Part shown: positions 53,795 through 63,600 of the stretch, in pieces | Position numbering within the stretch: the stretch's first letter is position 1 | How the letters are laid out: each line of letters begins with the position of its first letter | Source of the DNA: an uncultured Caulobacterales bacterium | GTDB lineage: Bacteria > Pseudomonadota > Alphaproteobacteria > Caulobacterales > Maricaulaceae | Assembly (NCBI GenBank): GCA_938009235.1 | Contig: CALLIK010000004.1 | Location: 186,001 to 250,000 of the forward strand | DNA: 64,000 nt | Reading direction: 5' to 3' | Position numbers and translations under genes: made by a program | The notes under the pieces: model-generated | What the model was told of the DNA's origin: nothing | Database searches by the model: none | What the model saw: only the letters and a program-made list of their open reading frames with translations

Positions 53795-54502
53795 CTAGCC
53801 CCTAAACCGAACCAACTCGCGTGTTCCATCGTGTCCTGCGCTGAGGAGTTCCGACAGTTTGTTCCAATGTTCAACTGGGTCAGGTAGCACGCTTGGGTCT
53901 TCGCCTGGCACTGCTTTGGCGCGCATCGCTGTGCGGGTTGCGCCTGGATCGTATGTGTTGACGCGGACTTTGGTGATCGCGGTTTCATCAGCGTAGATAT
54001 TGGCCATCGCTTCGAGGCCAGCTTTGGAGATCGCATAGGCACCCCAATAGGCGCGGTGGCTCTGCGCGACGGAACTTGTGATCGCAACAACGCGTCCCGC
54101 ATCAGAGGCCCGGAGCAGCGGGTCGAGCGCGCGGATGAGGCGGTAATTGGCGGTCAGATTGACAGCCATAACGCTGTCCCAATCCTTGGGTGTCGTATGC
54201 GGCATCGGGGTAATGCTACCCAGTTGCGCTGCGTTCAGTAGGAGGCCGTCGATATGTCCGAAGCGTTCATGCAGAGCCGCGCCGAGGCGATCAATTGAGT
54301 CGCCGTCCTTGATGTCCATCGGGACGAGGGTGCAGTGCCCGCCCGCGGATTTGATTTCGTCGTCGAGGTCTTCGAGGCCGCCTTGCGTGCGCGCAATCGC
54401 GATGATGTGCGCACCTTCAGCCGCGAGGCGTTTGGCCATCGCATAGCCAATACCGCGCGAAGCCCCAGTGACGAGGATAATGCGTCCGTCATGATCAGAC
54501 AT
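53795..54502 (-). CDS. Short-chain dehydrogenase/reductase
   Basis: 235-residue classical SDR with the cofactor motif VTGASRGIGYAM, the NAA motif in LLLNAAQLG, and catalytic Tyr-Lys in YAISK, with Ser in ITSSVAQS. It resembles small SDRs annotated as oxidoreductases of unknown substrate, often found beside purF in Caulobacterales-like genomes. It is five bases downstream of purF on the same strand and probably cotranscribed with purF and cvpA. Confidence 0.9.
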   Translation of the reverse strand: MSDHDGRIILVTGASRGIGYAMAKRLAAEGAHIIAIARTQGGLEDLDDEIKSAGGHCTLVPMDIKDGDSIDRLGAALHERFGHIDGLLLNAAQLGSITPMPHTTPKDWDSVMAVNLTANYRLIRALDPLLRASDAGRVVAITSSVAQSHRAYWGAYAISKAGLEAMANIYADETAITKVRVNTYDPGATRTAMRAKAVPGEDPSVLPDPVEHWNKLSELLSAGHDGTRELVRFRG

Positions 54503-54507
54503 GGCGC

Positions 54508-55974
54508 TTACGCAACTTCCACGAGGAAGGAGAGTTGATTACCGCCAAGAAGTTTACGGTCGCGATCAATCAGCGGTGTCGGGTAGCAACCCGTGAAACA
54601 ATGGTCCGTATATTGCGGCGTATCTTCATCACGGAGCTTTTCGCCCATCGCCCAATAGAGGCCTTCGACGGAGAGGAAGCCAAGGCTGTCGACTTCGAGC
54701 ATGGAGGTCATCTCTTCTAGCGAGTAATTCGCCGCGATGAGTTTCTCTTTAGTCGGCATGTCGATGCCGTAATGATCTGGAAATTTGATTGGCGGGGAGG
54801 CCGAGCGGAAGTGAACTTCCTTGGCGCCTGCAGCTTTGATCATGCGAACGATCTTGGTTGAGGTCGTTCCGCGCACTATGGAATCATCTACGAGCAAGAC
54901 GCGCTTGCCTTCGATCATAGAGCGGTTGGCGGAATGCTTGAGCTTCACGCCCATGTCGCGAATTTGCTGTGTCGGTTGAATGAAGGTCCGTCCTACATAA
55001 TGGTTTCGGATGATGCCCAATTCGAATGGGATGCCTGTCGCTTGGGAGAAACCGAGCGCAGCGGGGACGCCACTATCTGGGACGGGGATGATGACATCGA
55101 CGTCGGCAGGTGTTTCTTCGGCCAGTCTTTGGCCCATCCGCTTACGGACCTCATAGACGGACTTGCCGTCGACGATGCTGTCTGGGCGGGCGAAGTAGAC
55201 GAATTCGAAGATGCAAGGACGGGATTTCGCGTTCGGGTAAGCGATGAAGCTGCGGATGCCGTCTTCATTTATGACGACGACTTCGCCAGGTTGAACTTCG
55301 CGGATGAATTCTGCGTCGATCATATCGAAGGCGCAACTTTCCGAGGCGAGGACATAGCTGTCGCCGATGCGGCCAATCAGGAGCGGGCGAATGCCGAAGC
55401 GGTCGCGTGCGCCGATGAGCATGTTTTCTGTCATGCCGACGAAAGCATAGCCGCCGTCGACTTGGCGAATAGCGCCGACGAGACGGTCAATAAATTCGCC
55501 TTCTTCGGCACGGGCGATCAAATGGATAACGACTTCGGTGTCTGATGTGGACTGGAAGATCGCGCCTTTTTTGACGAGCTGTTCACGTAATGTGTAGGCG
55601 TTCGTGATATGGCCATTATGGGCGAGGGCAAAGCCGCCTGTGTGAAGCTCTGAGAAGAGTGGTTGCACGTTACGAAGGACGGTTTGTCCCGCAGTTGAAT
55701 ATCGCACGTGACCAATGGACAAATTGCCTGGCAGGCGTTGTGATGGATCATCGCCTGTGAAGCTGTCGCCAACGAGGCCGAGGTGGCGTTCGGTGCGGAA
55801 TTGTTGGCCGTCATAGGCCGCGATGCCGCAAGCTTCTTGCCCGCGATGTTGGAGCGCGTGGAGGCCGAGCGCCGTTAAGGAGGCAGCGTTATCAATGCCG
55901 AAGATCCCGAAGACTCCGCATTCTTCGCGGATTTTATCTTCGTTTTGATCAAGTTCGCAACTAGGGTTCGTCAT
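54508..55974 (-). CDS. purF: Amidophosphoribosyltransferase
   Basis: First committed step of purine synthesis: glutamine plus PRPP to phosphoribosylamine. An 18-residue propeptide precedes the N-terminal nucleophile Cys19 (REECGVFGIFG), so self-processing is expected. The Ntn glutaminase half contains IGHVRYSTAG and LAHNGHITNA; the phosphoribosyltransferase half has the PRPP loop VLLVDDSIVRGTTS. 488 residues. The cysteines of the Bacillus-type iron-sulfur site are only partly present (HCFTGC remains, but the one after FP is Asp-His), so a cluster is doubtful. Overlaps cvpA by four bases. Confidence 0.96.
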   Translation of the reverse strand: MTNPSCELDQNEDKIREECGVFGIFGIDNAASLTALGLHALQHRGQEACGIAAYDGQQFRTERHLGLVGDSFTGDDPSQRLPGNLSIGHVRYSTAGQTVLRNVQPLFSELHTGGFALAHNGHITNAYTLREQLVKKGAIFQSTSDTEVVIHLIARAEEGEFIDRLVGAIRQVDGGYAFVGMTENMLIGARDRFGIRPLLIGRIGDSYVLASESCAFDMIDAEFIREVQPGEVVVINEDGIRSFIAYPNAKSRPCIFEFVYFARPDSIVDGKSVYEVRKRMGQRLAEETPADVDVIIPVPDSGVPAALGFSQATGIPFELGIIRNHYVGRTFIQPTQQIRDMGVKLKHSANRSMIEGKRVLLVDDSIVRGTTSTKIVRMIKAAGAKEVHFRSASPPIKFPDHYGIDMPTKEKLIAANYSLEEMTSMLEVDSLGFLSVEGLYWAMGEKLRDEDTPQYTDHCFTGCYPTPLIDRDRKLLGGNQLSFLVEVA

Positions 55975-56672
55975 TTTCCGGACTCCAATAGGTCTTCCGA
56001 TAGGCCATCTATGTCGCCGTCTTTAATACGTTCGGCATAGGTTTTGACTTTAGCAAAGGGTAGGGCGCGTAGTCCCGCACCAATTCTATCCAGCAGTGGA
56101 TAGAAGGTTGAATCCGCAAGCATATCAGGCACTGGCTTTGGATCTGATTCCATCTGTTCGCGCATGGACTTTGGCATTTTGTTGAGGACTTCATTGTAGA
56201 TGCCCTGCTCAATGAGAGTTTTCTTATAGTCTTGGGCTTCTGTGGAGGCGCGGTTGCCCGCTGTGAGCAACATAACGCCGAGGGCTGCGATGATTAAGCC
56301 GCGGGCAATACCAAAGCCTGCGCCGAGGATACGGTCGATGAAACCTGACTCTTTGCCTGCAATGGCCTTGCCAATTTTTGACATGATCATGACCATAATC
56401 AGATAGGTGATGAAGAATGTGCCTACAAGAAGCGCACCATCGGCTAACCAAGGCGGGGAAATAAAGTCTTGCGCGGCAAAGCGAAATTGCCCCCAAAGAA
56501 AAAGTGTCAGAACGGCAGCAACCAAGAGGGCGCCAATGGAAATGACTTCACGCAATAGACCACGTGAGGCAGCGTAAAGCATAGAAATGAGAAGGATGAT
56601 GAGCACGACGACATCGAAGCCGTTTAGTTCCCAAGGCCCGATTGTTACAAGTTGCATCAGTTGGGCGGTCAT
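55971..56672 (-). CDS. cvpA: CvpA family membrane protein
   Basis: 233 residues with four membrane helices in the first 160 positions and a soluble C terminus. CvpA was named for colicin V production in E. coli, where it also lies beside purF; newer work links the family to envelope stress resistance. The ATG of MTAQLMQLVTI was chosen over an upstream one because the membrane-proximal N terminus then matches the family. Sequence ELNGFDVVVLIILLISMLYAASRGLLREV is typical. Between radA and purF, all reverse. Confidence 0.9.
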   Translation of the reverse strand: MTAQLMQLVTIGPWELNGFDVVVLIILLISMLYAASRGLLREVISIGALLVAAVLTLFLWGQFRFAAQDFISPPWLADGALLVGTFFITYLIMVMIMSKIGKAIAGKESGFIDRILGAGFGIARGLIIAALGVMLLTAGNRASTEAQDYKKTLIEQGIYNEVLNKMPKSMREQMESDPKPVPDMLADSTFYPLLDRIGAGLRALPFAKVKTYAERIKDGDIDGLSEDLLESGK

Positions 56673-56686
56673 GGGGGGAACTCCAG

Positions 56687-58102
56687 TTAGGTGGCCCAAC
56701 TCGTTGGATGATCTAGGCCGCTTTCTACACTGGCCTCTACACGTCGAATGAGGTCGGGCAAAGCCTTGATTGCAATGATTGGCAGGGCCGAATTTCCAAT
56801 TTTGTCTCGCCCGTCTTTTCGTTTCTGTGGTTTTGCCGTGATTGCGCGATGGAATCCTAATTTAGCTGCCTCTTTGAGGCGGGCATCTGCGCGTCCAACG
56901 GGACGAACATCGCCAGAGAGACTAATTTCACCAAAGACAACCGAATCTGATGGCAAAGGTATATCAAAGGCAGAACTTGCAATTGCGGCTGCAACGGCAA
57001 GGTCTGCGGCAGGTTCATTGATACGTAATCCACCCGCGACGTTTAGATAGACATCTTTGCCTGCAAAACTGAGACCGCACCGTGTTTCCAAAACGGCCAA
57101 GACCATCGCCAAACGACTTGTGTCCCAGCCAACGACAGACCTTCTCGGCGTGCCAAAGGCGGCAGGGGCCACAAGGGCTTGGATTTCGGTGAGAACAGGC
57201 CTTGAGCCTTCTAGTCCTGCAAAGACCGCCGCGCCTGATGAGGATACGCCGCGTCCATCGAGAAAGAGTGCCGATGGATTCGGTACTTCGGCTAATCCGA
57301 ACTCGCGCATCTCAAAGACGCCGATTTCATCAGTCGCGCCGAAACGGTTTTTGTGGGCGCGTAGAATACGGAATTGATGGGCGCGATCGCCTTCGAAATA
57401 CAGAACTGCATCGACCATATGCTCGACAACTCGCGGCCCAGCAATTTGCCCGTCTTTGGTAACGTGACCGACAAGTATGACGCAAGCGCCGCTTTTCTTG
57501 GCGTAACGTGTAAGCTCTTGCGAGCAGGCGCGGACTTGCGCGACTGTTCCTGGGGCTGCGCCAAGCTGATCCGTCCATAGAGTTTGGATCGAGTCAATAA
57601 TAACGACATCAGGTTTGGTTTCCATCAACCCTTCGAGGATTGGTCCGAGAGATGTTTCGGATGCGAGGCTGACGGGTTGATCTGACACTTCAAGACGTTT
57701 GGCGCGGCGGCGTACCTGACCTGTTGATTCTTCGCCCGAAATATAGGCAGTCTTATATCCGTTCGCCGCAAGCTTACCTGTCGCTTGTAGAAGCAACGTT
57801 GATTTACCAATCCCAGGGTCACCGCCAACAAGGAGCGCCGAGCCAGGCACGAGGCCGCCTCCCGTTACGCGGTCTAGCTCCGCTATTCCCGTTTTCAGGC
57901 GAGGGACATCGCGAGACTCGCCTCCCAAGTCGACAAATTCTAGGCCTCTGCCTTTGCGGCGCTTATGCGCAGGTTTAGCGTTCTGAGCTTTGATTTCCTC
58001 AATTAGGGTGTTCCACTCACCGCATGAATCACAGCGGCCCGCCCATTTTCCATGGACGCTCCCGCAGGATTGACAAACGAAGATAGTAGACGGCTTTGGC
58101 AT
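56687..58102 (-). CDS. radA: DNA repair protein RadA
   Basis: RecA-like helicase that promotes branch migration during homologous recombination. An N-terminal C4 zinc finger (CQSCG, then CDSCG), a RecA-type ATPase with Walker A GGDPGIGKST (93-102), the family-specific HKNRFGATDEIGVFEM motif, and a C-terminal Lon-protease-like domain (AGGLRINEPAADLAVAAAIAS, VVFGEISLSGDVRPV). The 471 residues are slightly longer than E. coli RadA. It is followed by cvpA after 14 bases. Confidence 0.96.
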   Translation of the reverse strand: MPKPSTIFVCQSCGSVHGKWAGRCDSCGEWNTLIEEIKAQNAKPAHKRRKGRGLEFVDLGGESRDVPRLKTGIAELDRVTGGGLVPGSALLVGGDPGIGKSTLLLQATGKLAANGYKTAYISGEESTGQVRRRAKRLEVSDQPVSLASETSLGPILEGLMETKPDVVIIDSIQTLWTDQLGAAPGTVAQVRACSQELTRYAKKSGACVILVGHVTKDGQIAGPRVVEHMVDAVLYFEGDRAHQFRILRAHKNRFGATDEIGVFEMREFGLAEVPNPSALFLDGRGVSSSGAAVFAGLEGSRPVLTEIQALVAPAAFGTPRRSVVGWDTSRLAMVLAVLETRCGLSFAGKDVYLNVAGGLRINEPAADLAVAAAIASSAFDIPLPSDSVVFGEISLSGDVRPVGRADARLKEAAKLGFHRAITAKPQKRKDGRDKIGNSALPIIAIKALPDLIRRVEASVESGLDHPTSWAT

Positions 58103-58252
58103 GGGCGCTGTTTCCCATAACTCAAAGCCCTTGTCAAAGTTTGTTTATGCTTTGTTCCATTTAGTGCAGCGCTAAGAATTCGCTATAGTAAGTTAAATTC
58201 GGCTGTAGAGCTGATTTTAAATAAAGTGATTGAGCCAAATAGGTTTGGCATC

Positions 58253-58274
58253 GACAGCGCAGAAGTGCGCTGTC
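58253..58274 (-). terminator. Strong hairpin after the DsbA-like gene, possible terminator
   Basis: Perfect 9-bp stem GACAGCGCA/TGCGCTGTC with a four-base loop, 18 bases beyond the stop of the DsbA-like gene. The T tail on the reverse strand is poor, so function as an intrinsic terminator is uncertain. Confidence 0.5.
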
Positions 58275-58292
58275 TGAGTTGGCGCTGCTTGC

Positions 58293-59036
58293 TTAGCCTT
58301 TTAAGGCGTTTTCAACCATTCGCTCTAAACGCGCTGTATCCGCGCCTGAAACATACTCACCGCCAACGATAAAGAACGGCGTTCCTGTCAAAGCGGGGAG
58401 ACGATCGGCGAGTGCTAACGTGTCATTGATATGTTGATCAATAGAGGCATCCGCGAGGTCTGCGTCATATTTGCGCATATCGAGGCCGATGTCCTCGGCC
58501 GTTTGGCGGATGATATCTCCGCTCAACCGTTTCTTTTCCATCAGGGCGAAATGCATCTTGGCATATTCACCTTGGTAGCCTGCCGCTAATGCGGCCCGAG
58601 ACGCTAAGCGCGATGTTTTAGTGCGATCATCGAGAATCGGAAGCTCTTTGAAAACAACTCGGACGTTGTCGCCATATTTTTCAACTGCCTTTTCGACCCA
58701 AGGCGTCGCGCGTTTACAGTATCCGCAATTGTAATCGAAGAATTCGACAATTGTTACTTTTGCATCTTGAGGTCCAATGGACGGATCGCGCGGGTCATTT
58801 TCTAAAGCGTCTTTCGCGGCAATAATAGATTCGCGATTGAGCTCTTGCTCTTGCACGACTTCTTTTTCTTGCAATTTGATAATGGCCTCTCGGATGATCT
58901 CAGGATTATCCAGAATATAGGCTCTTACGAGTTCTTCGATTTCAGCTTTGCTCATGTCTGTTGTCGGGCCTGCTTGGGCGCAAGACGAGGTCATCAAAGC
59001 GACCGAAGCGATGGTCGTCATTAAGAAAATTTTCAT
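58293..59036 (-). CDS. DsbA-family thiol oxidoreductase, exported
   Basis: 247 residues: signal sequence ending near SSCAQAG, a helical N-terminal segment (EIEELVRAYILDNPEIIREAI) as in ScsC/Com1-like proteins, then a thioredoxin fold with active site CGYC (104-107) and cis-Pro loop TGTPFF. The N-terminal helix often mediates oligomerisation and goes with disulfide isomerase activity. A cysteine at the end of the signal might be lipidated, but the lipobox is poor. Located between radA and the M48-TPR gene, on the same strand as both. Confidence 0.92.
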   Translation of the reverse strand: MKIFLMTTIASVALMTSSCAQAGPTTDMSKAEIEELVRAYILDNPEIIREAIIKLQEKEVVQEQELNRESIIAAKDALENDPRDPSIGPQDAKVTIVEFFDYNCGYCKRATPWVEKAVEKYGDNVRVVFKELPILDDRTKTSRLASRAALAAGYQGEYAKMHFALMEKKRLSGDIIRQTAEDIGLDMRKYDADLADASIDQHINDTLALADRLPALTGTPFFIVGGEYVSGADTARLERMVENALKG

Positions 59037-59120
59037 ATCAAAACTCTGCTATATTTATCACGTAATCTGTAACGTGATTCAAGGCGTACATATATATTAC
59101 TATCGCTTATGGCGATAACA

Positions 59121-60527
59121 TCAACGTGAGCGGAGGCTAACCAAGGGTTTAGGGCCGCGGTTTCTGCCATTCTTTTTGATGATTTGCGTGTCAGCCACAA
59201 TAATGATGTCTGAGGCACGTCTCCATTGGGGCAATGTGCGAGATAGTTCCTCTTGAGCACGTTGCGCAAATGACCGAGCACTCTGCATGTTGCCAACCGC
59301 GTAAAACCGCTCTGCTGTTGCGTATTTCGCTAATGATGTTTCGCCTTGTCGTTCGTAGATGTCAGCCAAAAGATACCAAGCAAATGAATTTGTTGGCTCG
59401 CTTCGTAGGGCGGATTTAATAAGGTCTTGCGCCTTACTGTAATCGCCAGAGTCGCGTGTTTCTAATATGGCTTGCGCGAGGGCGATCTGAAGCAGAGCGG
59501 AGTCTGGTTTCAATTCTAGTGCGCGGCGCGCTGGGGCTATGGATTCAACACCTTGTCCCGATTCGTAGAGGATTTGAGCTTTGAGCTCGTGAAAATATGG
59601 GTTTTGTGGTTCTTCCTCAATCAAGCTGTCGATTTCTTTAATTGCGTTTTTAAGATCGGCTTGTTTGAAGTTGGCAACAGCCCGTGCATATCGCGCAGGT
59701 TGGGATTGATCCTCTTTTGGAAAGCGGCCGTAAATTTGTGCAGGTCCGTCAAGAAACCCACGAAGCTTGGCCTGAACCATTTTAAGTTTGTGTATTTCTT
59801 CATCAGTGTCTTTTTTGTCGCTATGTTCAGAATCCCGAACACGTTCCCGCAAGGCACCAATGCGGTCAGACGAGAGCGGGTGTCCGCGAAAATAAGGGTA
59901 ACGACGGGCTTGGCTTATGACTTCTTGAGCGCGGAATTTTTCGAAAAATTGAATGAGACCAGCGCTGCTTTGCCCCGTTCTGTCCATATATTCAAAAGCA
60001 TATTGGTCGGCAGCAGACTCGTTTACGCGGGAGTAAGATAGAGCTTCTAGGGCGCCAAATTGTTGTGACCCACCAAGAACTAGTGCGCCAGCTTCTGCTT
60101 CACCCGCAAGGATGGCCGCGAGACCAATACCGGCTGCGATTAACATTGCTCCATAGGCGCTTCGGTTACCATAATCAGAGCGAACAATATGTCCGCCAGT
60201 GATGTGCCCTGTTTCGTGTGCAATTACGCCCTTGAGCTGATTGGGTGTGTCTGCCCTGAGAATAAGGCCTGAATGTAAGAAGATGTTTTGGCCACGTGTT
60301 ACAAAGGCATTCAACGATGAGTCATTCACAATGTAAATGTCAACGGAAGAGGGCGTTAAGCCGCCCGCACGCAAAATAGGGTCTGTGAACTCTCGGAGTG
60401 TTTCTTCAATTTCTGTGTCACGTAGAAGCGATTGCGCATTGGCTTGTGCGGCATTGAAGGCCACGCATAGAAAAGCTATCGCGAGTGCTCTTAAAGAGGA
60501 CAACCAAGGTTTAGATAATGTATTCAT
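59121..60527 (-). CDS. M48-family metalloprotease with TPR domain (BepA-like)
   Basis: 468 residues: Sec signal (ending AQANAQ), M48 catalytic domain with HETGHITGGH zinc motif and the third ligand in NESAADQYAFEYM, the HPLSSDRIGALRERV motif, then TPR repeats in the C-terminal half (NPYFHELKAQILYESGQG, LKPDSALLQIALAQAILET, FAWYLLADIYERQG). This is the layout of BepA/YfgC, a periplasmic protease and chaperone for outer-membrane protein assembly. It is followed by the DsbA-like gene after 84 bases. Confidence 0.94.
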   Translation of the reverse strand: MNTLSKPWLSSLRALAIAFLCVAFNAAQANAQSLLRDTEIEETLREFTDPILRAGGLTPSSVDIYIVNDSSLNAFVTRGQNIFLHSGLILRADTPNQLKGVIAHETGHITGGHIVRSDYGNRSAYGAMLIAAGIGLAAILAGEAEAGALVLGGSQQFGALEALSYSRVNESAADQYAFEYMDRTGQSSAGLIQFFEKFRAQEVISQARRYPYFRGHPLSSDRIGALRERVRDSEHSDKKDTDEEIHKLKMVQAKLRGFLDGPAQIYGRFPKEDQSQPARYARAVANFKQADLKNAIKEIDSLIEEEPQNPYFHELKAQILYESGQGVESIAPARRALELKPDSALLQIALAQAILETRDSGDYSKAQDLIKSALRSEPTNSFAWYLLADIYERQGETSLAKYATAERFYAVGNMQSARSFAQRAQEELSRTLPQWRRASDIIIVADTQIIKKNGRNRGPKPLVSLRSR

Positions 60528-60630
60528 ACGGTTAGTTTGGAACCTCTCGTAAAGGCCGTCAAGTTACGCCCTTGTTAGACAAGATAATATTTACGAGAGC
60601 CAAACTGAATGAAGGCTGAGCGTTTCAGAT

Positions 60631-60663
60631 ATAAAATGGCCGAGGTCGTTTCCAACCTCGGCC
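60631..60663 (-). terminator. Rho-independent terminator of rne
   Basis: On the reverse strand the rne stop is followed by a perfect 9-bp stem GGCCGAGGT/ACCTCGGCC with an 8-base loop and then ATTTTAT. Position directly after rne and the T-rich tail support termination of rne transcripts. Confidence 0.85.
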
Positions 60664-60669
60664 TAATTT

Positions 60670-63600
60670 TTAATCTTTCTTGCGGCGGTTCCACCACCCA
60701 AGCTTACTCTTCTTTTGAGGAGCCGCAGGTGTTGTGTCCTTCGGTGCAGCTGCCTTGATCGGAGCTGGAACCGCTAGAGCTGGTTTAACCGGAGCTGACG
60801 TCGTTGCGACAGGCTTAGGTTCAGCTTTCGTAGCAGGCTTAGCTTTCGAAGGGGCCTTCCGTGTTGAGGCAGGTTTCACCTTAGTTTCAGCTTTTGTGGC
60901 CTTAACTGGCGCTTTACGCGTAGCTTTTGGTTTAGCTACAGACGTTACCTTTGCTGGAGCTTTGCGAGTCGCCTTTGGTTTCTCAGGTGCCTTTTTCTCT
61001 GCGGCTGTTTTAGTCGCAGATTTAGCGGGCGCCTTAGCTGTCTTTGCAGGAGCTTTGCGCGTGCGTTTTGGCGTTTCAGTTTCTGCCGCAGCTTTTTTTA
61101 CAGGTGCCTTGCGTGTCCGCTTAGGCTTTTCCTCAGATGTGGCCTCGACTTTAGTTTTGGTCGGGGCGCGACGTTTGCGGGCAGGCTTTGGTGCATCAGA
61201 ATCAGCAGATGTTTCAGCCGCCTTTTTGACAGGCGCTTTACGCGTCCGCTTTGGCTTCGTCTCTGCTTTTACATCAGAGGCTTTAGACTCTTCAGCTTTT
61301 GCTTTGGTAGGCGCGCGGCGCTTACGAGAGGACTTTGGTGCATCTGATGATGTGTCACTGTCTGTCTTCGTTGGCGCTTTGCGTGTCCGCTTTGGCTTTT
61401 CTGCCGCGTCAGTCGTGACCTCAGGCTCTTTGTTCCGAGTAGGGGCTTTGCGGCGTGTTGTAGAGCGGCTCTTGCGGGCCTCTTTTTCAACAGGCGCTGT
61501 TTCTACTGGCGCGTCTTGAACAGGCGCGTCCTTAGTTTTCGAAGGAGCACGCCGCCGACGCCCCCGACTTGGAGCCTCATCTTTGGCCACAGTCTCTTTG
61601 GATTGCGTCTCTTCAGAGCGTGTGTCCTCGGACTTTTGACCGTCTTCTGATTTGTTGTTGCGTCCACCACGGCGACGACGGCTGCGCTTTGGCTTGTTGT
61701 CTTCACCATCTGCTTTAGGCGAGTCGGTTTCAGTCGACCCTGTTTCAGATGTTTCGCCATCTTCTGACTTTGGCTTTTCATCACGACGACCACGTCCGCG
61801 TCCGCCACGGCGACCACGGCGGGAGCGCTTGCGTCCCGACTTACGGTTTTCGTCATCAACATCTTCTTCAGAGGACGGCGCGTCAGTCTGATCTGTATCA
61901 TCTTCTGTTGGCTCGGCTTTTACCTTCTTAGGCTTTGGCTTGCGCTTGGCGGCTTCTTGTTCTTTCTTGAAGTCACGTTCGATTTTAAGGAGCGGATCAG
62001 CGCGCTTATCTTCGCGCTTTTCAATGACTTCCAGGTCATAATGCGGGCGGATAAAGGTATCGTCTCCGACAACTTCTGTGAACACGTCAGCAACTTGGTC
62101 GACTTGTGTCAACAGGTCACGCTTTTCATTCAGCAGATATAGCGCCACATCAGGTGATGTCTTGAGGCGGATGCGCTTGGCTTTGCCGCGGACAGCAAAT
62201 TCTTCAACCGCGCGAATGGCGGCAAGAGCCGAGCTTTCAACTGTACGTTTACGCCCAACACCCGAACAATGCGGGCAAGATGTTGTGGAGCCCTCAAGCA
62301 ATGAACGGCGACGGCGTTGACGGCTAATTTCCATCAGGCCGAACTGGCTAATGCGTGACGTTTGAATGCGAGCGCGATCTTGCGTCAGCATCTCTTTCAT
62401 CTTGCGTTCAACGGCTTTGTTGTTCTTGTTCTCGTCCATGTCGATGAAGTCGACAACGATAAGACCGGCAAGATCACGTAGACGCATTTGGCGCGCAAGC
62501 TCTTCTGCAGCTTCAAGGTTGGTCCGCAAAGCTGTGCGCTCAATATTACGTTCCTTAGTGGATCGGCCTGAGTTTACGTCAACAGAGACAAGGGCTTCTG
62601 TTGGATGAATAACGAGGTATCCGCCAGATTTGAGCTGAACGGTTGCGTCGAGAGAGTTCTCAATCTGCTTCTCTGCGCCATAGCGAAGGAAGAGCGGGAT
62701 TTCTTCGTCGTAGTGTTTCACATTCTCGGCATGGCTCGGCATGAGCATGTCGATGAAGCCCTTGGCGGTCTTATAGGCGTCGTCGCCCTGTACGAGGACT
62801 TCTTCGATATCTTTATTATAGAGGTCACGGATAGAGCGTTTAACCAGATTGCCTTCCTCATGTATGAGGGCCGGCGCAGAGGACTCCATCGTGGTTTCAC
62901 GAATTTCGGACCATAGGCGGGAGAGGTAGTCATAGTCCCGTTCGATTTCAGTCTTGGTTTGCTTGGCACCCGCAGTCCGAACGATCACGCCCATACCTTT
63001 TGGAACCTCTAGTCCATTCATGATTGTCTTGAGGCGCTTGCGATCCGACCCATTGGCAATCTTACGAGAAATGCCGCCACCGCGAGGTGTGTTAGGCATG
63101 AGGACACAGTAACGTCCCGCGAGCGACAAATATGTCGTCATAGCGGCACCTTTATTGCCGCGCTCTTCTTTGACGGCTTGTACGAGTAGGATTTGGCCGC
63201 GCTTGACGACTTCCTGAATTTTGTAACGACGGCGAGAGATGCGCTTACGGCGTTTGACCGCGACATTTACTTGCTCGTCAGCAATTTCTGCATCGCTTGC
63301 GTCGGTCGCGTCATCATCGTCTGGGTCTAGGTTTTCGTCGCGTTCGTCTTCTTCCTCGTCTTCAACATCTGAATCAGAATCAAGATCGTCTTCTTCGTCA
63401 TCGGAGTCTTCATCTGTCTTCGTACGTGTTTTACGTTTCGCTGATGCAGCTTTTCGTTTTTCGTCATCTTCTTCAGCTTGACGAGAATCTTCCTCTTCCT
63501 GTTCTTTCAGGGCGAGCTTGTCTGCTTCAGGAATACGGTAGTAATCAGGATGGATTTCAGAAAACGCGAGGAAACCATGACGATTGCCGCCATATTCAAT

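Noticed and set aside
54960-55000. PurF iron-sulfur cluster
   Set aside because: One of the ligand cysteines of the Bacillus-type enzyme is replaced, so the remaining HCFTGC cysteines are not evidence of a cluster.
54934-55545. Forward-strand open frame of 203 codons
   Set aside because: Lies entirely opposite purF, whose catalytic motifs are intact.
59553-60041. Forward-strand open frame of 162 codons
   Set aside because: Opposite the M48-TPR protease gene, which has clear zinc motifs and TPRs.
60734-61519. Long forward-strand open frame (261 codons) rich in Ala/Gly/Phe/Val
   Set aside because: It is the complement of the Lys/Arg/Ala/Pro repeats of rne; low complexity keeps the opposite strand free of stops. 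No start context or protein pattern.
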